Part shown: in pieces, positions 1 to 8,250 of the stretch
Layout of the letters: every line of letters starts with the position of its first letter
Position numbering within the stretch: position 1 is the first letter of the stretch
Notes under the pieces: model-generated
Database searches by the model: none
Told to the model about the DNA's origin: nothing
The model's input: the letters and a program-made list of their open reading frames with translations, nothing else
Made by a program: the position numbers and the translations under genes
Assembly (NCBI GenBank): GCA_020634935.1
Contig: JACKAT010000023.1
Location: 14,317 to 78,316, forward strand
DNA: 64,000 nt
DNA from: Anaerolineales bacterium
GTDB taxonomy: Bacteria; Chloroflexota; Anaerolineae; 4572-78; J111
Direction of reading: 5' to 3'

Positions 1-1770
1 GCCGGCGTCTTTATTGCTGTCGGAGTAGCCAATCATAATCATTTGGCGCTGGCCCAACCGCTTGAGATGCTCGGCGTAGTGGGGGTGGGTAAATAACTGG
101 GTCATGATGTCGGGACCGTTGCTCAAATCGGCGCGGGTCTCGAACAGCGGCACCAGGTCCAGGCCATCGGCGCCGTCAGGGCGCAGGCACAGGCCCACCC
201 AGCGGGCCAGCAGCAGTACGGCCAGGATATCGTCGGGACCGCGTGTCATACTGACGATGTAGGGGCCAAGGTACTCGGGGCCGTAGAGATCGACTACGCG
301 CCGGAGCAGTTTGAACAACTGGACTGTTTCGGCCGCCTGGGCCGACAGCGGCGGCAGCAGGGAGAGATCGGGCGGCCAGTAGGCGAGCAGGCGGGTCAGC
401 AGTTCGGTTCGCTGCGGCGATGAGAGTTGAGCGTAGTTGTCGGCGTAGCCTAAATGGCGCAAAATCTCGTCCAATACGTCGATGTGGTATTGGCTGTACT
501 GGCGGATATCGAGGCAGGCCGAATGCAGCCCAAACGATTGCAACTGGTGGTAAAAACTCTTGAGGTTGGCGTCGGCGATGCCGCTGAGACCGCTCTGGCG
601 CAGGGTGCGATCCATCAAGGCGACTGCATCGAGGAACTCATCGCGGTGGGGCAGCGGGTCGCCGGCTGCCAGCGAGGGGTTGAGCAAGCTGGCTTCCATA
701 TCCGCTTTATTCATCGCGGCGAACTTCTCGGAGAGGGCGGCCAGCAGCCAGCGGTAGGGTTCGCCGGGATAGCGTTCTTGCAGGTAGTTGACGTGGTCGG
801 ACGGGTCATCTTTGAGGTTAGAATCCATCGCAATTTGCAGTTCCGGGTCGAGGTCAACGTAACGGGTGGAGACGCTCATCGACCGGTCGAGAATACGGGC
901 CGAGGCGCGGTGGCGCTCGGTGGCCAGGCGGTGGTGCAGGTGCAGGGCTTCGGCGGTGACCCGGCTGGTGACAAAGGGGTTGCCGTCGCGGTCGCCGCCA
1001 ATCCAGGAGCCGAAGGTGAGAAATCGCGGCGGCGGCGTCAGGTTGGGATAGTATTGGGCCAGCGCGATTTCCATATCGCGATAGACCTGGGGCAAAACGG
1101 CCCAGATGGTGGCGCTGAGATAATACAAGCCGGTGCGGACCTCATCGACCACCGTGGGTTTGAACGTCCGGCTGCGCTCAGTGACCCACAGCGTCGTGAC
1201 CTCGGCGCGAATGTTGGCCATCAACTCTTCGAAGGTGGCGGGCAGCATATCGCGGACCTCGCGGTCGTATAAGGCCTGGCCAATCCGGCGCAGTTTGGAG
1301 AGGATGGTCCGGCGGCGAGCCTCGGTGGGGTGGGCGGTGAAAACGAGTTCGATGTGGAGATCGGCCAGCAGTTGGGCCAGCGCGGCCTCATCGACGCCCA
1401 GCTGGTGCAGTTGGCGGATGGCGTCGGCAATCGACTCGGTGAGGGGGAGGGGATGGGCCTCGCGCTCGCGGTCGCGGAGAATGCGCACGCGGTGGTGTTC
1501 TTCGACCAGGTTGATTAATTCAAAGTAGGTGGTGAAGGAGCGGGCCACCATCTCCTTTTCGGATAACGTGAGCGAGTCGACCAGGGCGACCAGCTCGGTT
1601 TCGGCGTCGCTATGGCCGTTGGCGCGGCGGGCCTTGGCCAGGGTTCGGACGCGCTCTTCCAAGGCGAACTTTTCCGCCCCGGTCTGCTGCTCGATGATTT
1701 CTCCCAGGATATTGCCCAAAAAATGGACGTCGGCGCTGATTAAATGTTGATAATCTGCTGTTGTAGGCAT
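1..1770 (-). CDS. ppc: Phosphoenolpyruvate carboxylase, N-terminal two thirds (cut by window edge)
   Basis: Carboxylates phosphoenolpyruvate to oxaloacetate (anaplerosis, cytoplasm). The frame is open from an ATG at 1770 to the left edge, giving 590 residues of a family usually near 900. Family signatures are clear: VFTAHPTEARRRTI (catalytic His region, about residue 145), TFGSWIGGDRDGNP (about residue 250), and MIGYSDSNKDAG at the very edge, which belongs to the second catalytic block. A purine-rich GGGGAAGAG precedes the ATG by about 4 bases. The gene is divergent from the endonuclease III gene across 230 bases. The C-terminus with its conserved end lies outside the window, so integrity cannot be judged. 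Identification is very secure because three separated PEPC motifs are in one frame. Confidence 0.96.
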   Translation of the reverse strand, partial: MPTTADYQHLISADVHFLGNILGEIIEQQTGAEKFALEERVRTLAKARRANGHSDAETELVALVDSLTLSEKEMVARSFTTYFELINLVEEHHRVRILRDREREAHPLPLTESIADAIRQLHQLGVDEAALAQLLADLHIELVFTAHPTEARRRTILSKLRRIGQALYDREVRDMLPATFEELMANIRAEVTTLWVTERSRTFKPTVVDEVRTGLYYLSATIWAVLPQVYRDMEIALAQYYPNLTPPPRFLTFGSWIGGDRDGNPFVTSRVTAEALHLHHRLATERHRASARILDRSMSVSTRYVDLDPELQIAMDSNLKDDPSDHVNYLQERYPGEPYRWLLAALSEKFAAMNKADMEASLLNPSLAAGDPLPHRDEFLDAVALMDRTLRQSGLSGIADANLKSFYHQLQSFGLHSACLDIRQYSQYHIDVLDEILRHLGYADNYAQLSSPQRTELLTRLLAYWPPDLSLLPPLSAQAAETVQLFKLLRRVVDLYGPEYLGPYIVSMTRGPDDILAVLLLARWVGLCLRPDGADGLDLVPLFETRADLSNGPDIMTQLFTHPHYAEHLKRLGQRQMIMIGYSDSNKDAG

Positions 1771-1934
1771 CGTTTCTCTTCCCCTATTGAATTTGCTAAA
1801 TTGTTTGGCGATCGCGGCCATCGATTATCCACAGCGCCCTTGCTTGGGTATATATCTTGCTATTTTAGCAGCAAGGCGTTATCTCGGCGAATATTTTAAG
1901 GATGGCTTTCAGTGCTTTTTATTTTTCGTAACTG

Positions 1935-1943
1935 TGTTATAAT
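1935..1943 (+). promoter_or_regulatory. Extended -10 promoter for the endonuclease III gene
   Basis: TGTTATAAT is a full extended -10 element (TGn plus TATAAT) with no good -35 box 17 bases upstream, as expected for extended -10 promoters. It lies about 57 bases before the chosen ATG at 2001. Confidence 0.5.
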
Positions 1944-2000
1944 CGGAACCCGGCAGAGAAACCAAGTGACAGTCACTCACTTTTGATACGGAGCAAATCG

Positions 2001-2660
2001 ATGCAGGACAACGACATCCACCAGGTCATCCCCATTCTGAGAGAAGCGGCTAAAGCCTGGTCCCCGGCCCTGGTGGACGACAAAGGCCGTAAACACGAGT
2101 GGGGACCTTACCAAGTGCTAATCGCCACCATATTGAGTTTAAGAACTAAAGATACGTTGACGGCTGTGGTCGCGCCGCGCCTATTTGTTGTGGCTGATAA
2201 CCCGCACGATATGATCACCCACTCGGTAGACGAAATCGCCGAGGTTATTTATCCGGTGGGCTTTTATCGCAATAAAGCCAAGAGCATTATCGATATCTCG
2301 CACCGGCTGATCGCTGAATACAACGGTCAGGTGCCGGATGAACTCGACGAACTGCTCAAACTGCCGGGGGTGGGCCGCAAAACGGCCAATTTGGTGTTGA
2401 CGGCCGGGTTTAACAAGCTGGGCATCTGCGTCGATGTTCACGTGCATCGCATCTCGAACCGGTGGGGATACGTCGAGACCAAGACGCCGGAAGAAACGGA
2501 ATTCGCTCTACGTGAAAAGCTACCGCAGGAATATTGGATCGAATATAATGGGCTGCTGGTGAGTATGGGCCAAAACTTATGCACGCCGACCTCGCCGTGG
2601 TGCAGCAAATGCCCGGTTTTTACGTTTTGTGACCGGGGGGGAGTCACGCGCAGCCGGTAA
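2001..2660 (+). CDS. nth: Endonuclease III-type DNA glycosylase/AP lyase
   Basis: Base-excision repair enzyme that removes oxidised pyrimidines and nicks AP sites. The 219-residue protein has the helix-hairpin-helix LPGVGRKTA with the catalytic Lys (K127), the catalytic Asp in VDVHVHR (D145), and a C-terminal iron-sulphur loop C-x6-C-x2-C-x5-C (C194, C201, C204, C210). I chose the ATG at 2001 because GGAG lies 7 bases upstream; a TTG at 1983 in the same frame has no ribosome-binding site. The usual SxQTTDK segment reads SLRTKDTL, so the residue normally Gln is Arg, as in divergent Nth-like subfamilies. Substrate range could therefore differ from classical Nth. It stands alone between ppc and pgk. 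Confidence 0.9.
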   Translation: MQDNDIHQVIPILREAAKAWSPALVDDKGRKHEWGPYQVLIATILSLRTKDTLTAVVAPRLFVVADNPHDMITHSVDEIAEVIYPVGFYRNKAKSIIDISHRLIAEYNGQVPDELDELLKLPGVGRKTANLVLTAGFNKLGICVDVHVHRISNRWGYVETKTPEETEFALREKLPQEYWIEYNGLLVSMGQNLCTPTSPWCSKCPVFTFCDRGGVTRSR

Positions 2661-2709
2661 TAAGGTTTGAGTAAGGTTTTTGTAAATTGAGACAGGTCTG
2701 AGTAAAATT

Positions 2710-2739
2710 TTGGCGTATAGTCGAAGTCAATGCTATTAT
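2710..2739 (+). promoter_or_regulatory. Possible promoter for pgk
   Basis: TTGGCG and TATTAT are separated by 18 bases and sit about 140 bases before the pgk start. The fit to consensus is moderate and no other better candidate is seen in the 221-base gap. Confidence 0.35.
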
Positions 2740-2881
2740 GGGGATCGCTGCCGAGCGACAACGGGGGACGTCACAGTCACTTTACCTTCAACTTAACCCC
2801 ATTTCAGGACTGCTGCCGTTAATTGAGCGCGGGTAAGCTGTTAGTTAACTATTTTTCACCAACAATGAGAGGAAGGGTTCC

Positions 2882-4060
2882 ATGAACAAAAAAACTATCA
2901 AAGATGTAGATGTCAATGGTAAACGCGCTCTAGTGCGCGTCGACTTTAACGTTCCTATGGAAAATGGCGAAGTCACCGATGACCGCCGCATTCGGGCCGC
3001 CCTGCCGACGATTCAGTACCTGCTGGACCACGGCGCTGCCGTCATTTTAATGAGCCATTTGGGCCGCCCCAAAGACGCACCCGATCCAAAATACCAGCTC
3101 GATGCGGCGGGTGTGCGCCTGTCGGAACTGCTGGGCCGGCCGGTTACCAAATTGAATGATACCATTGGGCCAGAGGTCAAGTCGGCGGTGATGGCGATGA
3201 AGCCCGGCGATGTCATCTTACTGGAAAATACCCGCTTTTATAAACAAGAGAAGAAAAACGATCCCGGTTTCTCCGAGCAGTTGGCGGAACTGGGTGAGGT
3301 TTATGTGAACGATGCCTTTGGCAGCGCCCACCGCGCCCACGCCTCAACCGCCGGGGTGACCGATACCCTGCGCCCGGCTGTGGCCGGCTTTTTGCTGGAA
3401 AAAGAGATTGAATATTTGGGCGGCGCACTGTCTAATCCAGGCCATCCGTTCATCGCCATTATGGGTGGGGCCAAAATCTCCGATAAAATTAGCGTCATCG
3501 AGAACCTGCTGTCTAAGGTGGATGGTTTGTTGATCGGCGGCGGGATGGCGAATACGTTCTTTGTGGCTCAAGGGCACAGCGTTGGCAAGTCGCTGGTAGA
3601 AGAAGAGGCGATTGATACGGCTAAAAAGTTGCTGGCCGAATACGGCGACAAACTGATTTTGCCGGTCGATTGCACCATCGCCCCTGAATTCAAGGCGGAT
3701 GCCGAGGCCAAAGTGGTGCCGGTCGATGAGGTACCCGACGGCTGGATGATCCTCGATATCGGCCCGGCGTCGATTGCCCACTTTGCCAACCGGCTCAATG
3801 GGGCCAAGACGGTGGTCTGGAACGGGCCGATGGGGGTGTTCGAATTCCCGCGCTTTGCCGAAGGTACGTTTGCCATCGCCAAGGTGCTGGCCGAGTTGGA
3901 TGGCGCGACAACCATCATCGGCGGCGGCGACAGCGCGGCGGCCGTGGAGCAGTCGGGCTTAGCGGAGAAGATGAGCCACATTTCGACCGGCGGCGGGGCC
4001 AGCCTGGAATTCTTGGAAGGGAAAGTGCTGCCCGGCGTGGCCGCGCTGGATGATAAATAA
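2882..4060 (+). CDS. pgk: Phosphoglycerate kinase
   Basis: Glycolytic/gluconeogenic enzyme converting 1,3-bisphosphoglycerate and ADP to 3-phosphoglycerate and ATP. The 392 residues match the normal family length. Visible landmarks are RVDFNVP (residues 19-25, substrate binding), SHLGRPK (about 58-64), the IMGGAKISDK nucleotide-binding segment (about 193-202) and the C-terminal GGGDSAAA loop. The ATG at 2882 has a strong AGAGGAAGG about 6 bases upstream. It is not followed by triosephosphate isomerase or preceded by GAPDH, so it is a stand-alone transcription unit, closed by a terminator at 4127-4159. No oddity was seen. Confidence 0.97.
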   Translation: MNKKTIKDVDVNGKRALVRVDFNVPMENGEVTDDRRIRAALPTIQYLLDHGAAVILMSHLGRPKDAPDPKYQLDAAGVRLSELLGRPVTKLNDTIGPEVKSAVMAMKPGDVILLENTRFYKQEKKNDPGFSEQLAELGEVYVNDAFGSAHRAHASTAGVTDTLRPAVAGFLLEKEIEYLGGALSNPGHPFIAIMGGAKISDKISVIENLLSKVDGLLIGGGMANTFFVAQGHSVGKSLVEEEAIDTAKKLLAEYGDKLILPVDCTIAPEFKADAEAKVVPVDEVPDGWMILDIGPASIAHFANRLNGAKTVVWNGPMGVFEFPRFAEGTFAIAKVLAELDGATTIIGGGDSAAAVEQSGLAEKMSHISTGGGASLEFLEGKVLPGVAALDDK

Positions 4061-4076
4061 CTGGAGTATGGAGTAA

Positions 4077-4096
4077 GAAGTAGGGATTAAGGGAAA
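4077..4096 (+). repeat. Copy 1 (single arm) of a dispersed GAAGTAGGGATTA repeat
   Basis: The stretch following the pgk stop carries GGAGTATGGAGTAAGAAGTA, GGGATTAAGGGAAA, the same words found as paired inverted arms at 5943-6021 and 29861-29932. Only one arm is present here. Confidence 0.6.
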
Positions 4097-4126
4097 TTTT
4101 TCTGCTTCTAACTGAAGTAACAGAAA

Positions 4127-4159
4127 AACCGTCAGGAATAAAAACCTGGCGGTTTTTTT
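4127..4159. terminator. Bidirectional intrinsic terminator between pgk and the TPR gene
   Basis: AACCGTCAGG and CCTGGCGGTT form a 10-bp stem with one G-T pair around an 8-base loop. A run of seven T follows on the plus strand and a short T run follows on the minus strand. It overlaps the stop codon of the convergent TPR gene. Confidence 0.85.
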
Positions 4160-5921
4160 ATTCTGGGGCAGGGGTGAAGGTGGGCAGAGGGGTGGGCGGG
4201 GTGTCGGTGATGGAGCAGAGGCGCGTGCCGTACCAGGCCGGGTTGTAGGCGCTGCTGTCTCGATCCAATGATGCCAGCAGCCAGGGGCGGGCTTCGTTGC
4301 ACATATTCATGTTGGCATACGATAAGCCTAAGGTGTAGTAGTAATCAATCGGCGCGACGAGTTTTTCATCGAATTGAACTTTGGTCGAGATTTTCTGGCT
4401 GCCATCCGGCTGGACGTAGCCGACGCTTTCGGTTCGATCCGGCCATAAATTGACCCTGACTTCATAGGGCGCTGTTTTTGGCTGCGGCACATTATCGAGG
4501 ACCAGGGTCATACTGTTGTCTGAAAAATCCAGGCTGGCCGTGCCGACTGTACCACTAAAACTGGTGGTCAGCGTCAGCAGTTCGGTGTTTTGCAGGCCGG
4601 GGATAATGATCTGATTTTGAATCGAACGCAAGATAGCATCGACGCAGGGCGGCTGTTCTTCGACCGGCTCGATATCTTCGGCCGGATTAGGTTGATCCTC
4701 TTCAGTCAAATCAGGTTTTTCATCAAAAGCCAGCGTCTCCTCAAAACTAGACTGATAGGAAACCGGTTGAAGTTGGGTGGAGATGATCGCGCTATCGGGT
4801 TGGTTAAGGTCGGTAAAGCGACCCCGTAAAATGGGTACGTATTGGGGACCGGCCAGCGTTTGAACTTCGGTTAGAATCTCGACCCCTCTAACGCGATCGG
4901 GAAATTTGTTTTCGGCCAGATCGATGGCTTTGGGTAAAAACTCAATGGCGCCTTCATAATTTTGGCGGCGGTAGTAGGTCATGCCCAGATATCCCCAGGC
5001 GCTGGTGCCGGCCGGATTGATGCTTACATAGGCTGGATCAACCCCGATGCTCTGTTCCAGGGCATCGATGGCGCTGATAAAATCGCCCTCGACGTAATAG
5101 GTGCGGCCCAGTTGGTAATAGGCCACCGGATCAAACGGGCTAAGCTTGATGGCTTTTTTGAAACGTTCCTCGGCGGTTTCATAATCGCCCAGCCAGTAGT
5201 AAATGAGACCGGCCGAGACATAGTTGGGCGCTAATTTAGGGGCTAATTTAATGGCATCTTCATAATATTCGATGGCATCTTTGTAGCGGCCTTGCACTTC
5301 CCAGGCGTAGCCCATGTTGTGATGGGCATCCATACTCTGGAAATTGGCATCGATCGCTTGCTGAGCGGTTTCGCGGGCGGAGAACCAATCGCCTTGATCG
5401 GCGAAAACCTCAGATAGAAAGGCATAGGCTTCGGCATAAGTAGGGTCCAGTTCGCTGGCGCAGGAACAGGCATCGTAGGCGGCGCTATATTTGGCTTCCC
5501 AGTCGAGGGCGCGGCAGTAGTAAGCCATATTCTCCGGGCTGGTGGGATTAAGCTGGACCGCTTGCTCCGCCTGAACCAGCGCGGCGGCAGTATCGCGGGT
5601 GTAGACTAAAATGCGTGATTGGCGGATGTAAGGCACATCGTTATTGGGATCGATACGGATGGCCTCGTTGTAGGCTTCGATCGCTTTGTCCAGTTTACCC
5701 TCAGCAAAATAGGTGTCGCCGTCGCCAATGTAGAGCAAGGCTGAGCGCGTGGGGGTGGGGGTAGGCGCATAGCGTTCGGCCAGGGTAGTCACAGGAACAT
5801 TAAAGTAGCCGACGTAAATCCCGATCAATAAAGCCAGCACAGCCATCATGGCCAACATAAGTGTATATAAGATGAACGTTAAAAATGGAGAACGTCGCTT
5901 TTCTTGAGGTCGATAGTACAT
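4158..5921 (-). CDS. Membrane-anchored tetratricopeptide-repeat protein
   Basis: The protein of about 587 residues has an Arg/Lys-rich N-terminus, one membrane segment (about residues 15-38, rich in Leu/Ala/Met) and a TPT/PT spacer. About eight TPR units follow (for example GDTYFAEGKLDKAIEAYNEA, AYYQLGRTYYVEGDFISAID) to about residue 330. The C-terminal third is acidic then beta-rich, with a region like an appended sensor or ligand-binding domain that I do not recognise. TPRs mediate protein-protein contacts, so a scaffold role outside the membrane is the most that can be inferred. I prefer the ATG at 5921; an in-frame TTG at 5933 is possible. It ends inside the shared terminator with pgk. 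No partner gene is adjacent. Confidence 0.8.
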   Translation of the reverse strand: MYYRPQEKRRSPFLTFILYTLMLAMMAVLALLIGIYVGYFNVPVTTLAERYAPTPTPTRSALLYIGDGDTYFAEGKLDKAIEAYNEAIRIDPNNDVPYIRQSRILVYTRDTAAALVQAEQAVQLNPTSPENMAYYCRALDWEAKYSAAYDACSCASELDPTYAEAYAFLSEVFADQGDWFSARETAQQAIDANFQSMDAHHNMGYAWEVQGRYKDAIEYYEDAIKLAPKLAPNYVSAGLIYYWLGDYETAEERFKKAIKLSPFDPVAYYQLGRTYYVEGDFISAIDALEQSIGVDPAYVSINPAGTSAWGYLGMTYYRRQNYEGAIEFLPKAIDLAENKFPDRVRGVEILTEVQTLAGPQYVPILRGRFTDLNQPDSAIISTQLQPVSYQSSFEETLAFDEKPDLTEEDQPNPAEDIEPVEEQPPCVDAILRSIQNQIIIPGLQNTELLTLTTSFSGTVGTASLDFSDNSMTLVLDNVPQPKTAPYEVRVNLWPDRTESVGYVQPDGSQKISTKVQFDEKLVAPIDYYYTLGLSYANMNMCNEARPWLLASLDRDSSAYNPAWYGTRLCSITDTPPTPLPTFTPAPE

Positions 5922-5942
5922 AAATATATCCAAATCAGGGAA

Positions 5943-6021
5943 TAAGGAAGTATGAAGTAGGGATTATAAGGAAACGATCCCCTACCTTTTTCATCTTACG
6001 CCCTACTCCCTACTTCCTTCA
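5943..6021. repeat. Copy 2 of the dispersed inverted GAAGTAGGG element
   Basis: GGAAGTATGAAGTAGGG at the left is mirrored by CCCTACTCCCTACTTCC at the right, with a spacer of about 40 bases. The words are the same as at 4077 and 29861, so this is a family of intergenic hairpin elements. Confidence 0.65.
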
Positions 6022-6250
6022 TCACCGGCAATAAGGTGTTGTTTTTGCTTCTCATTGGTGGGCAAGACAGCAACTGGGGTTAAGTTGTAATCACTTATTC
6101 TGAATTGTCAACTTTTCTAACTGTGATTTCCATTGATGATTGAAAATGATGATTGAAAATCAGGCTTGGTCTTGCCGGTAACATGTAAACCGATTAATTC
6201 GTCGGTGGGAAATTGAGCTATAAATGTTTTAAGATCGCCTTTGTAATCCA

Positions 6251-6342
6251 GATCGGATCTTTACATGGGTTCTGATCGAATCCTTATAAGGGTCTTGATC
6301 GAATCGTTACTAGGGTTTTACCAGAATCCTTATAAGGGTTTT
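6251..6342 (+). repeat. Four tandem 23-bp repeats upstream of the phosphoesterase gene
   Basis: Units run 6251-6273, 6274-6296, 6297-6319 and 6320-6342. Units 2 and 3 begin GATCGAATC; units 2 and 4 share AATCCTTATAAGGGT. Each unit carries a (C/T)TTA..AGGGT core, and CCTTATAAGG in units 2 and 4 is palindromic. The array ends 22 bases before the -35 box, so it is placed like an activator or repressor array. Confidence 0.75.
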
Positions 6343-6363
6343 ATCGAGCCTTAGAGCCTGACA

Positions 6364-6391
6364 TTGCCAACTCAACCTGTCCGACTATAAT
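6364..6391 (+). promoter_or_regulatory. Sigma70-type promoter giving a probably leaderless mRNA
   Basis: TTGCCA (5 of 6 to TTGACA), a 16-base spacer and a perfect TATAAT at 6386-6391. The ATG follows at 6399, only 7 bases after the -10 box, so transcription should start at or next to the start codon. Confidence 0.75.
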
Positions 6392-6398
6392 CCCCCTG

Positions 6399-7259
6399 AT
6401 GAAACTCTACGCCATTAGCGATTTGCATCTGGGTTACGAGCTCAACAGTCAAATGCTGCCAACTTTACCGGCCCACCCCGATGATTGGTTGATCATTGCC
6501 GGCGATGTGGGCGAAACGGAGGCTCAGCTTAGGTTCGCCCTGGAAACGCTGAGCCAACGTTTTGCCCGGCTGTTGTGGGCGCCGGGCAATCATGATTTAT
6601 GGACCATACCCCAGGAACCGCTGCGTGGTGAAGCCAAGTATTATCATTGGGTTCGGATTTGTCGCGATTATGGGGTTTTTACTCCAGAAGACCCCTACCC
6701 GCACTGGGCCGGCGATGGCGGCCCCTGTCTGCTGGCGCCGCTGTTTACCCTCTATGACTATACTTTCCGCCCCGATGATATCCCGGTGGCGCAAGCTGTT
6801 GCCTGGGCCGAAGAGACGGGCGTGGTTTGCGCCGATGAACACCTACTGCACCCTGACCCCTATCCGTCCCGCAGCGCCTGGTGTGCGGCCCGCTGCCACT
6901 ACACCGAACAACGGCTGCAAGCGGCCCATAATGGACTGCCATTTGTCTTAATTAATCATTTCCCCCTGCGCCAAGACCTGGTTCGACTGGCCAAGATTCC
7001 CCGTTTTTCGGTGTGGTGCGGCACGCGCCGAACGGAGAACTGGCACAAGCGCTTTCACGCGATGGTGGTCGTGTCCGGCCATTTGCATGTGCCGGCGACC
7101 GATTATCGTGACAGTGTGCGCTTTGAGGAAGTGTCGTGGGGGTATCCCCATCAATGGCGTCATCGCCACACCTCCCAACCCATTCTCCGTGAAATATTAC
7201 CGGGGCCAGGCCAGCCCTACCCGCAGCAAGCCGGGCCATTTTGGCGCTGGACAGGATAA
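6399..7259 (+). CDS. Calcineurin-like metallophosphoesterase
   Basis: The 286-residue protein has the five metal-binding motifs of the superfamily in order: SDLHLG (D8, H10), GDVG (about 35), APGNHD (about 64), INHFPLR (about 190) and SGHLHVP (about 230). It probably hydrolyses a phosphomonoester or diester with a dinuclear metal centre; the substrate cannot be read from sequence. There is no signal peptide, so it is cytoplasmic. There is no Shine-Dalgarno sequence, in keeping with leaderless initiation from the promoter just upstream. It is monocistronic; the next gene starts 113 bases later behind its own operator. Confidence 0.88.
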   Translation: MKLYAISDLHLGYELNSQMLPTLPAHPDDWLIIAGDVGETEAQLRFALETLSQRFARLLWAPGNHDLWTIPQEPLRGEAKYYHWVRICRDYGVFTPEDPYPHWAGDGGPCLLAPLFTLYDYTFRPDDIPVAQAVAWAEETGVVCADEHLLHPDPYPSRSAWCAARCHYTEQRLQAAHNGLPFVLINHFPLRQDLVRLAKIPRFSVWCGTRRTENWHKRFHAMVVVSGHLHVPATDYRDSVRFEEVSWGYPHQWRHRHTSQPILREILPGPGQPYPQQAGPFWRWTG

Positions 7260-7281
7260 ACCGCCTCGTTGTTTGACCGCT

Positions 7282-7336
7282 TCTCAGCATTCTCTCAGCA
7301 TTCTCTTACGCAAAATTAAGGTCTATCCTTAAAATT
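7282..7336 (+). promoter_or_regulatory. Five-unit 11-bp direct-repeat operator, site A
   Basis: Units are TCTCAGCATTC, TCTCAGCATTC, TCTTACGCAAA, ATTAAGGTCTA and TCCTTAAAATT in perfect 11-base phase. The same five units in the same order occur at 28528-28582 before another lipoprotein gene. Eleven-base direct repeats are typical of binding sites for OmpR/PhoB-family response regulators; the regulator itself is not in this window. Confidence 0.7.
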
Positions 7337-7372
7337 ATAACTACGTGAGTAGAAAACGGGGGAGGTACAACC

Positions 7373-7847
7373 ATGAGCGTTAAAAATAATGGTCTAAAAT
7401 CCATTAACCGCCGTCAATTTATCCGGCTGGGGGCAACCACCACCGCCGGGCTGTTTTTGGCGGCGTGTGGGGCTAACCTGCCCCCACAGGAGCCAACGCC
7501 CACTGAGGTGGCCAGCGTCCGACCCATACCCCCGTCCCGCCCACGGCGACCTCTGCGCCCACCGACACGCCTGCGCCCCCGGTCAAATCCTTATCGCCAA
7601 TATGACCCTGGCGGCGACCGCTTACCTTGACGCTCTTGAGGACGCCCAGCGCTCCAGCTCGGCCTACGACTTTGCCAGTGAGGAACGTTTCCGCTGGCAC
7701 TGGACTACGCCGGGTAATTTCCCCCGAAACGGCTTACCCCTTTGGGAGATGACCGAAACGCAGCGGTCGCGAGCGTTCGAGCTGCTGGCGGCCAGCCTAT
7801 CCGGGATGGGCTTTCAAAAATCGCTCGATATTATCTCGCTACAATAG
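7373..7847 (+). pseudogene. Frameshifted, truncated Tat lipoprotein of DUF3500 type
   Basis: The start at 7373 has GGGGGAGG upstream and encodes a twin-arginine lipoprotein signal (NRRQFIRLGATTTAGLFLAACG, lipobox AAC). The frame then degenerates. The expected Thr/Pro spacer (VPPTATSAPTDTPAPPV) is readable in a second frame at about 7535-7590. The mature domain continues in a third frame: LIANMTLAATAYLDAL, then FRWHWTTPGNFPRNGLPLWEM, a pattern I recognise from the N-terminal part of DUF3500 proteins. It stops at 7845-7847 after about 75 residues of a domain usually near 300. Two shifts in C-rich runs plus truncation make it dead, unless assembly errors explain the shifts. It is controlled by site A and followed by a second broken gene. 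Confidence 0.7.
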
Positions 7848-7918
7848 GACAAGTCGCTGACTTGGCCCAACCCAAACAAATCAGCGATTTGTTCTCCTCA
7901 AATTATTTCGTAACTCTT

Positions 7919-8002
7919 CAGGTGACTGGCACTTTTGTTTAAATCGAGAACGCTGAATGGAGTACACCCGTGCGATTACTGCGATTAAGTGCCAGTCACC
8001 TG
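7919..8002. repeat. REP-like hairpin with 16-bp perfect inverted arms
   Basis: CAGGTGACTGGCACTT (7919-7934) and its exact reverse complement (7987-8002) flank a 52-base spacer. The related words AGGTGACAGTCACTT/AAGTGACTGTCACCT form the inner arms of the element at 60204-60323, and AGTGACAGTCACT occurs once at 1965-1977. These look like members of one dispersed palindromic family. Confidence 0.7.
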
Positions 8003-8041
8003 CTCTGCTGAATAATTACATTATTTCAAAAGGAGGCAAGA

Positions 8042-8250
8042 ATGAAAGAACTCAACACGTTCCAAAAATATTTTGTCGAGGAGTTTTATGATGACTACCG
8101 GGAGGGATCTATATGAATGTCTATCCGGGGGTCAATCACGCCTTCCACAATGACACCGGCGAACGCTACGTCGAAGCGCAGGCGACCCAAGCCTGGCTTG
8201 ACACATTGGCCTGGTTTGAGCAGTATTTATATATAAAAAAGGGAGTGTGA
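8042..8250 (+). pseudogene. Dienelactone hydrolase remnant, middle deleted
   Basis: A strong AAAGGAGG precedes ATG 8042, which encodes MKELNTFQKYFVEEFYDDYR and stops after 24 residues. This matches the N-terminal leader of Tat-type dienelactone hydrolases. In another frame, 8113-8250 encodes NVYPGVNHAFHNDTGERYVE, followed by TQAWLDTLAWFEQYL. That is the family C-terminus, with the catalytic His in NHAFHN. The roughly 200 residues between, with the Cys/Ser nucleophile and Asp, are gone. The gene is thus a deletion scar, lying directly after another broken gene. It is too short to be functional. Confidence comes from both ends being recognisable in order. Confidence 0.72.

Larger units (their letters stand above)
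5922..6398. other. 477-base intergenic region with repeats and a promoter
   Basis: No gene is seen. The region holds, in order, the inverted GAAGTAGGG element (5943-6021), a 13-base direct duplication GATGATTGAAAAT (6135-6147 and 6148-6160), four 23-base tandem repeats (6251-6342) and a near-consensus promoter (6364-6391). Confidence 0.7.

Noticed and set aside
454..1528. Several long plus-strand open frames
   Set aside because: They lie opposite the phosphoenolpyruvate carboxylase frame, which carries unmistakable family motifs; the plus-strand translations have no recognisable features.
6251..6342. Tandem 23-bp repeats, considered as a CRISPR fragment or replication iterons
   Set aside because: Units abut without spacers, there are only four, and no cas, rep or partition gene is near.
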